Of a DNA stretch of 64,000 bases, positions 41,577-54,100 are shown in pieces. The notes under the pieces are model-generated. The model did no database searches. It worked only from the letters and a program-made list of their open reading frames with translations, and was not told the DNA's origin. The DNA is from Siderastrea radians (taxonomy: Eukaryota > Cnidaria > Anthozoa > Scleractinia > Rhizangiidae). Position numbers and translations under genes: made by a program. Where the stretch lies: the NCBI GenBank assembly GCA_964017195.1, contig OZ024895.1, forward strand, positions 30,654,875 through 30,718,874, written 5' to 3'. Within the stretch, counting starts at the first letter, position 1; each line of letters opens with the position of its first letter.

Positions 41577-43119
41577 CTCCCGGCGTGGGAAATCGATAAA
41601 ATCGAAAATCGATAGCATTCGGTAACAATCGATAAATTTAGTTAGATTGTATCGGAAATCGATAAAAATTGATAAACGGATTTGTTGTGAGAAATCGATA
41701 TTTAACGATTTTTCAAATAATTTTTATCGATTTTTTCGGTTACATTTGTGGTGTCGAAATATGTGAGCTTAAATAATAACGACAACTTCTATAACTAGCT
41801 TTGTCAATTTTATTACTATACGATAACGCTTCTAAATCTTTTCTAGGCTCATAAAACAACACTAGGTAGTGATGCCAGACTAAGGTTGGGATGGAAAAAT
41901 GACTTTCGCTTTGACAAACACATTAAACACATGTGTAATGTCTTTATATCAAACAAAACAACAGAAGCATTTGAATTCTTAAAGGGGACAGTGGAAAATA
42001 TGAAACTTAAGCATAGTCGTTCGTGAGCCACGGACGTCAACCGGAAGTTTCCTTTGTTGAGTTGTTTTTGCTCCTCACCAAAGCATGAAAACCTCCTGTT
42101 TTGCTGCCCAGTTGCTTGTGCCAGAAGACAAAAACGAAGGACCCACAAACTGATTTTAATTGAAATAAACTGTGGTTTTCAGCATGCAGCAACCTTGTCC
42201 ATGTTTTCTCTTTTGTTGCTACTAAATCGCTGCAAGTTCTGATACCGTGTTAAACAAAAGATTGCCGGCGCTTCCACTCAAAACGTTTTTCATGGCGATT
42301 GTTTAGATAGGTAGAGAGCCGAGATGTCAGTTTCTCAGATACCCGGGTCGATGCAGCACAGTTATCCTGCCAGCTTAATAAACCACATTTACTGAAATGC
42401 AAATACAGTTTTCCCACTTGTGAACAAAGACACCGCAATCATTTTACTGCGTTTAAACGTTTTTAAAAACAAAATCAATGCCAGAAATTTAAGACATGTA
42501 CGATCGACATCTATCGATAAATGATGGTAATAGGACTGAGTGGGGTCCAATTCGGTCTGTAATCATACGAGTGATTAACAAAATCGGACGACCGCGTAGT
42601 GGGAGTCCTATTTGTTTAATCACGCGTATGATTACAGACCGAATTGGATGACACGAAGTCTTGTTACCAATTAATCATATCTATAACAAAATTCGAGAAA
42701 GAAAAAGGAGAAAACCTACCGGAGAAGGAATAGACAACAGTTTTGTTTGCGAAATACGTTTAGTATTTTTCGTTAAAAAAAAACGCTTATTCAAGTGTAG
42801 CTGATCCATTAGCGCGCGCACTCTAACGCGTACTGTCCAATTACTTAGGCATGACGCGTACACTGTCCAATTACACTGTCCTAACTGTCCTATTAATGCT
42901 CAAATCATGGCTGGTGATAGCCAATCAGATTCGAGAATTTTGTTATAGTTATGATTAAATCGATAACATCGATAACAGTAATGATAACAATAATGTGAGT
43001 ATCGATTTTTATCGATTGATCGATACAAACGATAACGTTTATGTGATTGATATCGATAGTTATCGATTTATCGAACGGTTTTCCGATATCGATTTTTAAA
43101 CGGTTGCTCAGGTCGGGTA
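41577..43119. mobile_element. ATCGAT-rich TIR element with nested foldback
   Basis: Both ends are dense in ATCGAT and TTATCGATT motifs facing inward. The extreme ends CCCGGCGTGGG and, read from the right, CCCGACCTGAG resemble each other and the solo end at 4290. No transposase ORF. A second palindromic repeat occupies about 42528-42960, marked by TCGGTCTGTAATCATACG and its inverse at about 42623-42647. Confidence 0.55.
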
Positions 43120-43529
43120 TACTTTATATATCCCTAGGAAAGGAACAAAAATAATCACGTTGCCCAATACCCAATGAAACTTGTCCTTTACTTACTAAAA
43201 CTGAGACAAACTTAAGCCTTCTTACAGTGACAAAATGCGAAGTAATTGGAAAGAGAGCGTCGTCTAGTTTCAATCTCCAGTCAATATTCAATTCGCTTCT
43301 CTCGCCAGTTTTTCTTGCTCCTTCTTCACCAAGGACCCTTTTCACAGGCTAAGGGGAGGTCAAAGAGAGGTCCCTGGCTGAAAGAACATTTAGGTAATTA
43401 CGTTGAAAGCTGCCTTGTGAAAACTGAACACTACGCCGGATAATTGTCTAGGCAAGGAACCTCTAAGCCTTTTCTAAACCTGGCAGTTCTCCGTCAGTGA
43501 ATTGACAGGCGCGCCTAAATCAATGTGGT

Positions 43530-43850
43530 GGGCGCGGTGATGTAGTAATTTAGTGCGTTGGACTTCAGCTCTGAAGGTCGGTAGTTCGACGCCCAGCCCC
43601 TGTCATCGTGTTGTTTCCTTAGACAAGAAACTTTACCCCACATTGTCTCTCTCCACCCAGGTGTGAATGGGTGGCGGTGACATACTGCTAGGGGTAACCC
43701 TGCAATGGACTAGCATCCCATCCAGGGGGATGGGGCAATACTCTCAGCTGCTTCATGCTACAGAAACAGGGATAAGCTCCGTCCGTGTGGGCCTCCTTCG
43801 GCTCGTGTACGATTTACCGTACCTTTACCTACGATGTACCTACCTTTACC
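43530..43850 (+). mobile_element. tRNA-related SINE
   Basis: A tRNA-like head with A-box-like GATGTAGTAATTTAGTGCG and B-box-like GGTAGTTCGACGCC is followed by a conserved body containing TGTCTCTCTCCACCCAGG, GGGGTAACCCTGCAATGGAC and AGCATCCCATCCAGGGGGA. This body occurs in SINEs across marine invertebrates. Decayed Pol III boxes suggest it is inactive. Confidence 0.7.
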
Positions 43851-43899
43851 GAATTAATATGCGCACTAGGCGTAACATCCTCGGAAACCAGGGGACAGT

Positions 43900-44700
43900 G
43901 AGTGGGGAGAGAGAAAATCCGAACGCAAGAAAAAAAAGTGGGCTAAGAAAACTCAAGGGATTAATTTTTCTTCTCCCATTCTTTTTTCTCCAATTCCGGC
44001 TTTCCCTCGCTTCACTATCTGCCAATGCGTCTCCAGGACATAGGCGTATTGGGAAAAGACAAGCACAGAATTTGTATTTGCCCTTAAACTGGAGGCCGCG
44101 TATTATATTAATTTCTCTCGAGAACCCCTCTGCCTCGAGATCTTCTCTGACTGAGTATAAGAGTAAGCCCGGGTTTTAGAGTCTGCGAAGGTACATTAGG
44201 TTTCGAATCGAACAAAATCACTTAATGCAAAATTGGAAAAACGTTCGAGAATTGAACAGGGTATGATCAATGAAGAATAGCTAATCAACCGAATATGAGC
44301 TAACTAGGTCCGAAATTCAAAAAAGCATGATCTTATCTCCAAGAACTGAACCAGCTAACGTTACGTCAATACGTTTATCCTATCCCCTACTAAGTACTCC
44401 TCAAGCAAACCTCATTCGCAACACCTTGCTCTGTAGCGGATTTGGAAAGAATAATTAGGATGGGAAAGGACCCTTACATGTTGTCAGTTTCAATTTAGTC
44501 GCTTTTTTCATAATTCGCCTTGGCCTAATTGTCGAGTTTTGATCTTGAAAAATAACGTTTGGCTTAATTTCAAAAGAACACGCATATGTGAGGAGGCCAC
44601 AAATTTTATTTCAATCATTTCACCCGTCTTCGTGGTCCGATAACATCTATATTAACTCAACGTAAGTTTAGATACCCACTTTATTTCCCTTACAATGTTT
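43900..44700. repeat. Pentraxin 3' flank, parent copy of a segmental duplication
   Basis: Same ordered blocks as 34265-34925. No protein-coding content is recognised in it. Confidence 0.55.
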
Positions 44701-44756
44701 ATCCATAGTTCGGACTGGCCATCACGTTTGAACACAGGGTTCTTGCAGAACATCCT

Positions 44757-45145
44757 TTACTCCTGCAGTGGCACACAGGGAGATGGGATGACCACCTCAG
44801 GGCTTCCTCTAACGGTGTACCTGAAGTCGGACCACTTATACACTTTCCCTTTCCCTCTGAGACACGACTTAGACATCTCTTTGATGGTTTCTGACGGAAG
44901 GACACTGGACCACACGTTTACGCCAGTCAAATGTCCTTGGAAGGACTGAGTAGCATCGAAACCGCCTCCCAATGCGTCTTGTTCCTGTCCGATCACCAAT
45001 AATCCTCCCCCCATGATAGTGTATCCTTCCCTGAGGCCTGCACCGCTCTCAGCCAGAGTTCCATCTTTATAGAATTGCCATGAGCCATCGCTGTTGTCCC
45101 AAGAAGCACAGATATGGTGCCACTTGCCATCGTTTGTTGTTATCC
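44757..45145 (-). CDS. Pentraxin exon 3 with stop
   Basis: Starts ITTNDGKWHHIC and ends CVPLQE then TAA. Carries the signature and the calcium site. An alternative acceptor at 45157 fits only if the preceding donor were TTACAG. Confidence 0.82.
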
Positions 45146-45938
45146 CTGACATTCGCCTGTGGCAAAAACAAACAAAAATGTGTCGAAAGCATGGACACAG
45201 CTGTTTAAAAAAAGAAGAGAAACCAACTAGTCTTACACATAATACAGTACTCGTATAAAAGCACATATTTAATCGATATTTCCCTTTCATCCTTCTTGTG
45301 TTAATCTAACGGATACTGTAACTCGTATTATGGTGAATAGTCAGGGCAAAGTCCGTGCTGTAGTCAAGAAGCAGTTCATTATTATAGGTGTTAGAAATCG
45401 CATAGCTGAACGGCGTTCCTTTAACGGCGTTTGATTTCATCCAGAAGCACACAGTGAACTGAGTCATACTGGGCATTTCCCTGATCATGGCGTAATCCGT
45501 CGTGCCTTTATTTGGAAAATGAAGGGCATAGTCTACAGAAAACAAAAACAAACAAACAAACAAACGTTTTGTAATGTGAATGACAGAACCTGAGGGAGAG
45601 ACCCTTAACTACAGATCTGGCGTTGTTGTTGAGGGGTTTTTGGATGGTATTTTGTCATGTACTGTTTTGCAGCTTTCTGTGCCGCTAGATTGATGAAATG
45701 TATGAGGATGAATATCTGAATTTTAGAAATCGACATTGTGCGTGCGTAGCTAGTGCCAGTACCCAATCAAACTCAAGCAGTTTATCTGTGGAAGTTAGGG
45801 TTTATATGGTAATTAAGAGTCTCCGCCCTTAAGCTAATGACTAACTCGCTAACCGTTTGCCGAGTATCCGCTGTCACATTGGCCACTGCATCCGTTGCAG
45901 AAAAGTCCAAGAAAGACAAAAGCCAGTAACAAAGCCAT
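44757..45938 (-). CDS. Secreted short pentraxin (CRP/SAP-like)
   Basis: Three exons (45854-45938, 45323-45532, 44757-45145) join to 227 aa plus stop. Residues 1-19, MALLLAFVFLGLFCNGCSG, form a signal peptide. The pentraxin fold follows: DYALHF, Cys57 in FTVCFW and Cys111 in HHICASWDN (the HxCxSW signature), the expected disulfide pair. The calcium loop IGQEQDALGG (Glu153, Gln154, Asp155) is followed by FDATQSF, as in CRP-type proteins. The protein would be an extracellular calcium-dependent pattern-recognition lectin. Exon 2 to exon 3 uses donor GTTACA and acceptor ATGTCAG, which closes the frame. The pseudogene copy has GTACAG one base away, so the donor seems to have shifted or mutated. Length fits short pentraxins. 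Confidence 0.85.
45323..45532 (-). CDS. Pentraxin exon 2
   Basis: After TTCTGTAG. Starts DYALHFPNKG and ends with IHHNT and the first base of Arg99. Confidence 0.8.
45854..45938 (-). CDS. Pentraxin exon 1 (signal peptide)
   Basis: ATG at 45938-45936 opening the signal peptide, ending YSAN with donor GTTAGC, phase 1. Confidence 0.8.
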
Positions 45939-46386
45939 GACTTTCTCCTGCGAACAGAAAGTATAAAATGTTATGTAATTATGGGCTCCTGGCAGGATGT
46001 GTCTTCTCTCAAACGCTCCTCGGTGATTCATGCAAAAATCCACACATCCTGATCAGTAAGCATTCGATAAAGCTAAGCTCTACAAGGAGGGAGAAACAAT
46101 CAGGAGGTTCTTTGATATCGGGCCTGGGCGATCAACCATAGACTACGAGCAGTCTCTCTTTCTGCTCAGGATAGTCAAGCATAGAGAATACACGAGCGAG
46201 GGCGAAAATCGCCTGCCGAGTGAAAACATGACGCGCTCATACATGTGTAGTGAGCCGAACATAACAACAAGCAGGACAAAGAGGAACGCACATACGTGTG
46301 AAAGTGCTGATTGCCTCAATGTGAAATTGTGAGCACCAAAATAGAACGTTGTACGAAACTCTACAAAAATTATGAACACAAGTTGC

Positions 46387-46425
46387 GAGTAAGTAAGTAA
46401 GTACGTAAGTAAAACTTTATTTAAA
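46387..46425. repeat. GTAA microsatellite with ACTTTATT flank
   Basis: AGTAAGTAAGTAAGTACGTAAG followed by ACTTTATTT, a pattern typical of retroelement 3' tails. Confidence 0.55.
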
Positions 46426-47264
46426 CACGGAAAATCATCAGTTAATTAAGCTTAACTGCGTTTGTCAAAGGTAATACGTAACTAGGTCAATATGTTTGAC
46501 GGGACGGCATGATTGGAAGGTTAGTGTGGCAAAATATTTTCATCTTTTTAGATACGTTTAACAAGTAACCTTTTAAAGCTGTACTTGCCCCAAAGTGCCG
46601 ATTCAGCCCTTTAGCCCCTGTAGCTGTTTTGGCCCCTTGTGGGGCTATTTCGGAGAATTGGTCTGAATCGACCCCATTTAAAACCATTTCAGCCCCACCA
46701 AAAACCGAATCAGCCCACTTGTAGAAATCAATTTAGCCCTTAGGTATAGTTCGGCCCTTACATAAAACTGTTTTGACCCAAACTGTTAGGGCAATTTCGG
46801 GTAGACCCGATTAGGGTCATTTTATCCCGAAATGGCCATCAATTTAGGAGCCATTTTGGTACTTGACCGAACTGAATCTGCAGTTGGACAATCACTGGCG
46901 GGTTTACTCTTGGCTGCTGTAGCATTTATTTATTTTGTCAAGTTAAATCTTTCTTTCAAACTCGTGCATTTTTTTATATTCACTGTTGATATGAAACGCA
47001 CGAAATTGAGAGACTGACACTGGACTGAGAATGAGTTGTCAGTGAGATTATTCTATGAAATCATTTTTCGAATTATTCTTTTTCTCTTTTGGTATTCATC
47101 CTGACTCGAACTGACATGCACCGAAACAGTAAATCAATGCGTTGATCACTTACGAAATCGCTCTAAATGTATACAGAAAAAAAATGAAGGACAGGAAAAT
47201 GAATAAGCAGAATGAATACGTGAAAGAATGATGTATGTGCGGAGAAAAGAACTCGTAAAAAAAA

Positions 47265-47320
47265 AATCTGAGTTCCAGATGGGATTTGAACCCACGACCT
47301 TCCGTACAATAGGACCTCAA
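47265..47320 (-). mobile_element. SINE head fragment with tRNA B box
   Basis: On the minus strand GGTCGTGGGTTCAAATCCCA is a good Pol III B box, followed by a poly-T run and AT-rich sequence. No complete tRNA cloverleaf can be formed. Confidence 0.45.
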
Positions 47321-47566
47321 AATATTTATACGAGAGATATACGACATAAAGTGGTTATTTTATTTTATTCGATTTTATTTTTGTTATTATCAGAAATGTT
47401 GGTATAACAAGAAAGTTTTCTTTGGTCGATTTTCCCTGCTTTGATATCCCGCCAAAACTGGGCTCACCAGACTGGCCGAGGAGACTTGGGTGCTAATTGA
47501 GCATGCGCACACGTACATTCCCAAGCGACAGTTCGGTTTGTGGCGCCCGCTACCAACGGTTCGCGT

Positions 47567-48628
47567 CCGGGCGGAAAAAGGTTGGGCGATGAAACGAGCG
47601 TGTCCGAGCAAAAAGGTGTGATGCAGTGGACTGGGATCGAATTGGGTGCTAGACCAAAATTCAAAATTCAAAGATCCAAATTCAAAATCCTAATAATCTA
47701 TTAATAGTTTCCGAAAAACGTTAACTTTGGGTTATCTTTTCTTTGTCTTTTCCGCCTTAATCGATGCTAAGAAACTGTCTTAAAACGAGCAGAGCAAAGT
47801 AAAAAGATGGAAAATGGCGTTTGGATGACGCGTGGCATCACGCGTATTTATAATTCGTGCAGCTCGTGCAAGGTTAATCATGACACGTCCCTAGTTAATT
47901 AATTAAATCAAATCAACATTAACACCGCGCTTCCTCTTCTTTTTTCCCCAAAACCTCTCCTATGCTTGTCTGTTTTCTTTAGGCACTACAAATAAAATTG
48001 CTCCTCAGTTTAGACGGTTTTCTTTGCTTTGTTTTTGTGAGATAAAGGGAGGAGAAATCTGCAAATTTAATTTCACTTTTAATTTGTTTACATACAGTTT
48101 GTGGCGTTGCGACGAATCATCGCCATGGCGCGTTGCAAGGAGTCAAAGTTTAAAGTTGCAAAACGCCACTATCTCCAAATATCTCCAGCTAATTTTTTAT
48201 TATGTCATGTAAAATTTATCAGCCTTTAATATATGTAAGATTTAGGGTGGAGTAATTTGGAGCTTTTTTTAAAAGAGACGAGGAAAGACAACCATGTCGT
48301 GTTTTTCGGCAAGAGCAAGCATTCGACACTCTCAAATTGAGCGCATTTTTCGGGAACTTACTGTGAAAAAGATTGACTAATGTCCACGCAGACATAAGGA
48401 TTTTAAGCTGTGAGCCAGGACTGTGGAAAAACGTTTTAATCATAGTGCACGGCTGGCTGAAAAATAAAGAAAGAAAATGTGATTTCCGGTTTGTTGAAAG
48501 GTAAATTTTGCCGGCCACCAAACGCACCGGAAGCGCGGAAAGAGCGCTCGTGCCAGTCCTTCTCCGCATCACACATCGCTTGAAGAGCGGACTGCTCGTT
48601 TCATCGCCCAACCTTTTCCCGCCCTGAT
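47567..48628. mobile_element. Probable TIR element
   Basis: GGCGGAAAAAGGTTGGGCGATG and AAACGAGC at the left are mirrored at 48593-48628. The interior is AT-rich with no ORF. Confidence 0.4.
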
Positions 48629-49099
48629 TCGCGTGGTACTCAGAGATAAATTTGACTTGTTTTGAAAAGATGTAGCGGATAAATTATATCTTCTCATCGC
48701 TTTACAATCTCTGAACAGTTGTATGTAACCCTTTCACAACGTACATTATGTCTACGGCTGCCACTCGTAGTGTTCTCCTGAGCGTCTTCGAGTAACGGTT
48801 TTAATTTGGCCGCCACGTTACTCGCTGATTCAATGATTGCAGTGATTGCTATCTGCTTAGTCTGCTGTAATTTCGTAGATTACGGAGGTAAGTTTAGAGT
48901 AAAATGTATTTGAAATAATTCCCGTCGCTGGACACAAAAAGGATTGATTGGTATGTTTACTTACAATTAAACATTGGACGAAAAGCCTAGGCCATTTAAT
49001 ATTACAAAAGTGAATTAAAAGCTAACCACAGCATGAGCATTCAGTTTACAACATTTGTACTGTGCTATATTATCCTTCCTAATTTGTTTGTGGTTACAT

Positions 49100-49440
49100 G
49101 TTTGTCGCATTGTGATCAAGGAAAATGCCAGATAGGTGGGGATCTTTATGCTGAGATTTGCTGTCTGAAGCATAAAAGCAATTTTCTTGATTGTGTTTCA
49201 AAACATCCATTTCTGTTTTGTTTGTTACTTTGTTGTACTTTGGTCCAGGCATATGCGAGATAGGTGTAGAGGATTATGCTGGAGTTTCCTACATGTATCT
49301 GTTGTATTAATTGATCATGAGACAGCATGTGCTTTGTTCCAATTTATCCATTTCTGTTTCTTTATTACAAATTATGTTGTACTGTGGTCAAGGCATGCCA
49401 GGTAGTTCCAAAGTGTTACACTGTAGTATACTGTGGCAGT
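49100..49440 (+). repeat. Degenerate copies of the ~168-bp satellite
   Basis: Three diverged copies of the motif around ATGCCAG, AGGTG and TTTATGCTGAG, matching the cleaner array at 55750-57163. They lie on the other side of the LINE insertion. Confidence 0.55.
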
Positions 49441-49666
49441 TATATACTTGTCAATCACTCAATGATATATATACAGGATTCAATCAACAGTTGAATTCAG
49501 TCGTAATAAATCATCTGAGCATTGAAGTCATTAGAACATGCGTACTAATGAATAATTCTACATTGGTGACAAGGTAAAGTGAAGGATGCCCTACACTCCT
49601 CAGCCCTCTCCAAGCACTGAGAATGTGGCAACATCTAATGTATTGTTTAATGCCACTTGATGATTC

Positions 49667-49680
49667 AACTGTTTGTAAAG
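49667..49680 (+). repeat. Target-site duplication, left copy
   Basis: AACTGTTTGTAAAG, repeated as ACTGTTTGTAAAG at 55351-55363 directly after the LINE's A-rich tail. Confidence 0.85.
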
Positions 49681-49753
49681 AAGAAGACGTTTCAAAAACC
49701 CGTGAAACGTTTCAAAAACCCGTCCGTTTAATTATTGCTGCTCGTGTGGATAA

Positions 49754-50734
49754 ATGGCCGAATTTATCGATATACTACTCAGTAAAAGAAGAGCAAGACA
49801 GTCCTCTGATAACTCAACAGGATCAAACTCTTCGCCGGAAGCAAAGAAGCTAAGAGAATGTGACCATTCTCCCGAAGACGAAAACGGTGAAGAAGGTGAT
49901 GAAATTCTATCCGCATTGAATATGGCTGGAGGTTTTCAAAAGACTCTGCAGGATATTCTTAAGAAGCTTGAGAATATCGAAAAGCTCGAAAAGCTTGACA
50001 TCATCGAAGAAGCAGTAAATGATCTCCGGAAATCTTTTGACAAGCTTGAAGGAAGAATACAAACCCTCGAAGACGCCTACAAAACCACCAAACAAGATGT
50101 CGAGGGACTAAAAGAAAGTTTAAATGCAAATAACGAAGACAAACAAAAGACATCCGAGAGACTAGGAAAGTTTGAGGAAAAGACAAATTCCGGACTTGCA
50201 GCCCTAGAAAAAGAGAATAACAAGCTCAGTGCCTTGGTCAAGGAGATCGAGAATAAGAATCTGTACTTGGAAGCATATTCTAGACGGGAAAATGTAAAGT
50301 TCGAGAACATCCCAGAGGAGGATCCGAAAGAAGACACTGAGATGGTGCTTCGCTCTTTTCTAGAAAGGGAACTAGGCTTCAGTGACGCTGCTAATATTGA
50401 AATACAGCGAGTTCATCGCCTAGGAAAAAAGAAAGAAGAGAAACCCCGACCCATCCTTGCCAGGTTTCTAAGATATAAAGACTGTGAAAAACTTTATTCG
50501 CTTGGTCACCGTTTGCGAGGAACCGACTTCAAAATGTACCAGGATTTACCATTCGAAATTGTAGAGCGAAGGAGAACTCAGATGGAAACATTCAAGAAAG
50601 CTAAGCGCAGCAACATTCCTGTGGCTTTCAGCAAAGCTCAACCTGATAAACTGTACATCAGAGGGAAACTCTGGCCCGTTGGCAAGCCTCTAGAACTGCG
50701 AGTGTGTTTATTTACAGGCACTAAACCCAGATGA
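49754..50734 (+). CDS. LINE ORF1p (coiled coil plus L1-type RNA-binding domain)
   Basis: 326 aa. Residues 1-55 are charged and disordered. A long coiled coil (about 60-175) has repeated Leu/Ile heptads. An RRM-like transposase_22 region follows (about 175-250: YSRRENVKFENIPEE, EMVLRSFLERELG, VHRLGKKKEEKPRPI), then a basic C-terminal domain. Such proteins form trimers, bind LINE RNA and act as chaperones during target-primed reverse transcription. The frame is intact from ATG to TGA. Confidence 0.88.
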   Translation: MAEFIDILLSKRRARQSSDNSTGSNSSPEAKKLRECDHSPEDENGEEGDEILSALNMAGGFQKTLQDILKKLENIEKLEKLDIIEEAVNDLRKSFDKLEGRIQTLEDAYKTTKQDVEGLKESLNANNEDKQKTSERLGKFEEKTNSGLAALEKENNKLSALVKEIENKNLYLEAYSRRENVKFENIPEEDPKEDTEMVLRSFLERELGFSDAANIEIQRVHRLGKKKEEKPRPILARFLRYKDCEKLYSLGHRLRGTDFKMYQDLPFEIVERRRTQMETFKKAKRSNIPVAFSKAQPDKLYIRGKLWPVGKPLELRVCLFTGTKPR

Positions 50735-51132
50735 GTTTAAAATATCTTTTATGTAAACACTTCAATCGCCCAATCTAGTAGCTTTTTCAGCCACCCGATG
50801 CGCCATTTATAGAGAAATTGAAATCATGTTTGGCGGGCGGGAAACAAAACGGCTTCTGGCAAACGATTACCTCTCTTTTTTTCTTTTTGTCGCTTTGCTT
50901 GGGTCTTAACCGTTAAACCAAACAAGTAAGCTGTATACACAAATATGCTCTCCGGCAGAAAACTTTTTTATTCTTTTGTTGTATGTGGCACTTTTGTTTC
51001 TTTTTTTTTCGCTCCTGTGTTTTTGTGTTTTTTTCTTTTGTGTCACTGTGTCAGTGTAATGTGCAGTGATTGCGGAGTTCTAGCGCCAAGGCAGGAAGGA
51101 ATTATTCAAAGAAACAAACCAAAATATTATTC

Positions 51133-54100
51133 ATGGCTCTGACAATAGCTTCGCTAAATGTCAGGGGACTAAGAGATAATATAAAACGTAGAGAGGTGCT
51201 TAATTGGCTTCGAGCAAAAAAATTCTCAATTTATATGCTACAAGAGGTTCATTCCACTGAAAACACTAATCATGTATGGTCGGCAGAATGGGGTTATCAA
51301 ACTATCTTCAGCACCTACAAGAGCAATAAAGCAGGGGTATGCATACTTTTTAACAACAATTTCAATTTGCAAATTGAAAAGCTCTTTATTGACCCCTCAG
51401 GACGTTTTATCATCTGCGACATAAAAGCGAACGAGAAATGTTTAACCTTGGCTAACATTTATGCTCCAAATGAAGATGACCAAGCTTTCTTCCTTGATTT
51501 CTTTGAGCACCTCACAGACTTTAAATGCGATGATGTTATCATAGGAGGCGACTACAACCTCGTACTCGACACAGAAAAGGACAAAAAAGGCGGCCTCGCT
51601 GAAACGCATCAAAACAGTGTTAAAATCATACAAGAATTTTCAGAGAAATTAGATCTGGTAGACGTCTGGAGGGTGCTGCATCCAGAAACTAGTAGATACA
51701 CATGGAGACAGCGCCACCCAAAAGTACACTGTCGACTAGATTTTTTCTTAATTAGTCAAAGTGCCGTCAACATTACTTCTCTTAGACACTGTTGTCGGTT
51801 ACAAAACTGACCACTCCATGATTACTTTAAGCTTATTACTGCACTCTAATCCACGTGGACCGGGCTTCTGGAAACTCAACACATCTTTCCTAACTGAAAT
51901 TGATTACGTCAACCAAATTAAGAGAACAATTCAGGAGACTAGAGATGAATATGAAGATGACGATTCAGTTAACCCTTCACTTCTATGGGAAATGGTAAAG
52001 TTAAAAGTGCGCGAGAAATCACTCCACTACTCCAAGATTAAGAAGAAACAAACCAACCAACGTGAAAAAGAGCTAGAACAAACAATTGCCAAATTAGAGG
52101 ATGATTTGGACGATAGATACGCAAACGACCCGCAATTATCTAACCTCGAAGAACAACTTAACAAAAAAAAGCTTGAACTTGAGAACATCATTGAATCTCG
52201 CACTAAAGGTGCAATTCTGAGATCTAAGACTAAATGGTATAACGAAGGAGAAAAGAACACCAAATATTTTTTAAACCTTGAAAAACGACATTTTAAACAG
52301 GGGACAATAAGCCAAGTTAAAATAAATGACAATGAATTTGTTACCTCTGACGAAAAAATCTTATCTGAATGTGAGTTATTCTATAAGAACCTTTATACAT
52401 CTAAACATAAGGCAAGCAATGATCATGATACAACAGTTTTTTTCGAGCATGGAAACGACAATGTCCTTCATGACTACGAACAGAAGGCATGTGAAGGGGC
52501 GTTAACGGAAAAAGAATGTCTAGAGGCTCTAAAAGACATGGAAGCAGATAAGACCCCTGGTACTGACGGCCTACCAGCCGAATTTTATAAGGTTTTTTGG
52601 AAAGACATATCTACTATCCTAATTAAAAGTCTAAACTACGCCTATGAAAAGGACCAACTCTCAATAACCCAGAGGAGAGGAATCATCAAGCTCATCCCTA
52701 AGAAAGATGCAGAACCCTATTTTATTAAAAACTGGAGACCTTTGACCCTCCTCAATTGCGACTACAAAATAGCGGCTAAATCAATTGCCAACCGCTTGAA
52801 AGTTTTCCTCCCTAATCTTATCAATAATGACCAGACGGGCTTCATAAAAGGTAGATTCATCGGCGAAAACATTCGACTCATTGACAGCGTCATATGTTAC
52901 GCCAAAGAGAAAAACATACCCGGATTACTCTTGTTTTTGGATTTTGAAAAAGCATTTGATACGATAGAGTGGCCTTTTATTAGGAAAACTCTTCAATACT
53001 TTGGTTTCGGAGCTAGCATCATAAAGTGGATAAATCTTTTTTATTACCGGCCAGAAAGTTGCGTTTTAAACAACGGGTGGGCAACGAATTTTTTTGAAAT
53101 ACAAAGAGGCGTTAGACAAGGCTGCCCTCTTTCGCCTTACCTTTTTGTTTTAGCAGCAGAAATGTTAGCCAAGGCAATCCGTAAAAATGACAATATCAGT
53201 GGTATTCTCGTAAACGATAAAGAAATTAAGTTGAGTCAATACGCAGATGATACGACATTTATACTAGACGGGTCGAGGGAATCCTTAACAGCTTCCCTCA
53301 AAACATTGGACGATTTTTATGAAATTTCCGGTCTGAAGCTCAATGACAAAAAAACAGAAGCTCTTTGGATAGGAGCAAACTGCGGTAACGAAGAAATATC
53401 ACTCCCTGGAAGAAACTTTAAGTGGCCAAAACACAAGGTTAAAGCTTTAGGAGTTTGGCTCTCAGTTGACCCGGAAGCAACCGCAACCTTAAACTATAAC
53501 GAAAAACTAGATAAAATTCGGAACATTTTAAGCAGCTGGAAGTACCGCAGACTCACTCTGATTGGTAAAATAGCGGTTCTAAAAAGCCTGGTCGCGTCTC
53601 AACTTGTTTACGTGCTGTCTCCCTTACGCACAAACGCGAAAACCATCAGAGAAGTGAATAAACTATTCTTCTCTTTCCTCTGGAATGATAAAGGCGACCA
53701 AATCAAACGAGACATAATGATCAATGATTATTCAAACGGCGGCCTTAAGATGTTAGATATAGAATCTTTTAGCAAGTCTCTAAAGGCTACATGGATCAAA
53801 AAATATCTCGATAAAGAGAACCGGGGAAAATGGAAACTTTTTTTTGATCTTGAGTTAGAGAAATCCGGAGGCGCAACAGTCCTCACAAGCAATCTAAACA
53901 CGAAAGACACCATCAAGACCCTCAAGATTAATAATCAATTTATAAGTGAGGTTCTGACAATTTGGGCAGAAGTTAATTTTGAAGAAGAAATAACTTCTGA
54001 AAGTCAATTTCTTGATCAAAGCCTGTGGCACAATTCACTTATTAGAATTAACAACCACCCCATTTTTTATCGAGAATGGTTCCAGAAAGGTGTTTTACAA

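Noticed and set aside
43667..44179. 170-aa plus-strand frame
   Set aside because: Begins inside a SINE body and runs into the duplicated pentraxin flank. No protein family is recognisable.
49033..49577. Overlapping plus-strand frames rich in Phe/Cys
   Set aside because: They fall in degenerate satellite copies and have no domain character.
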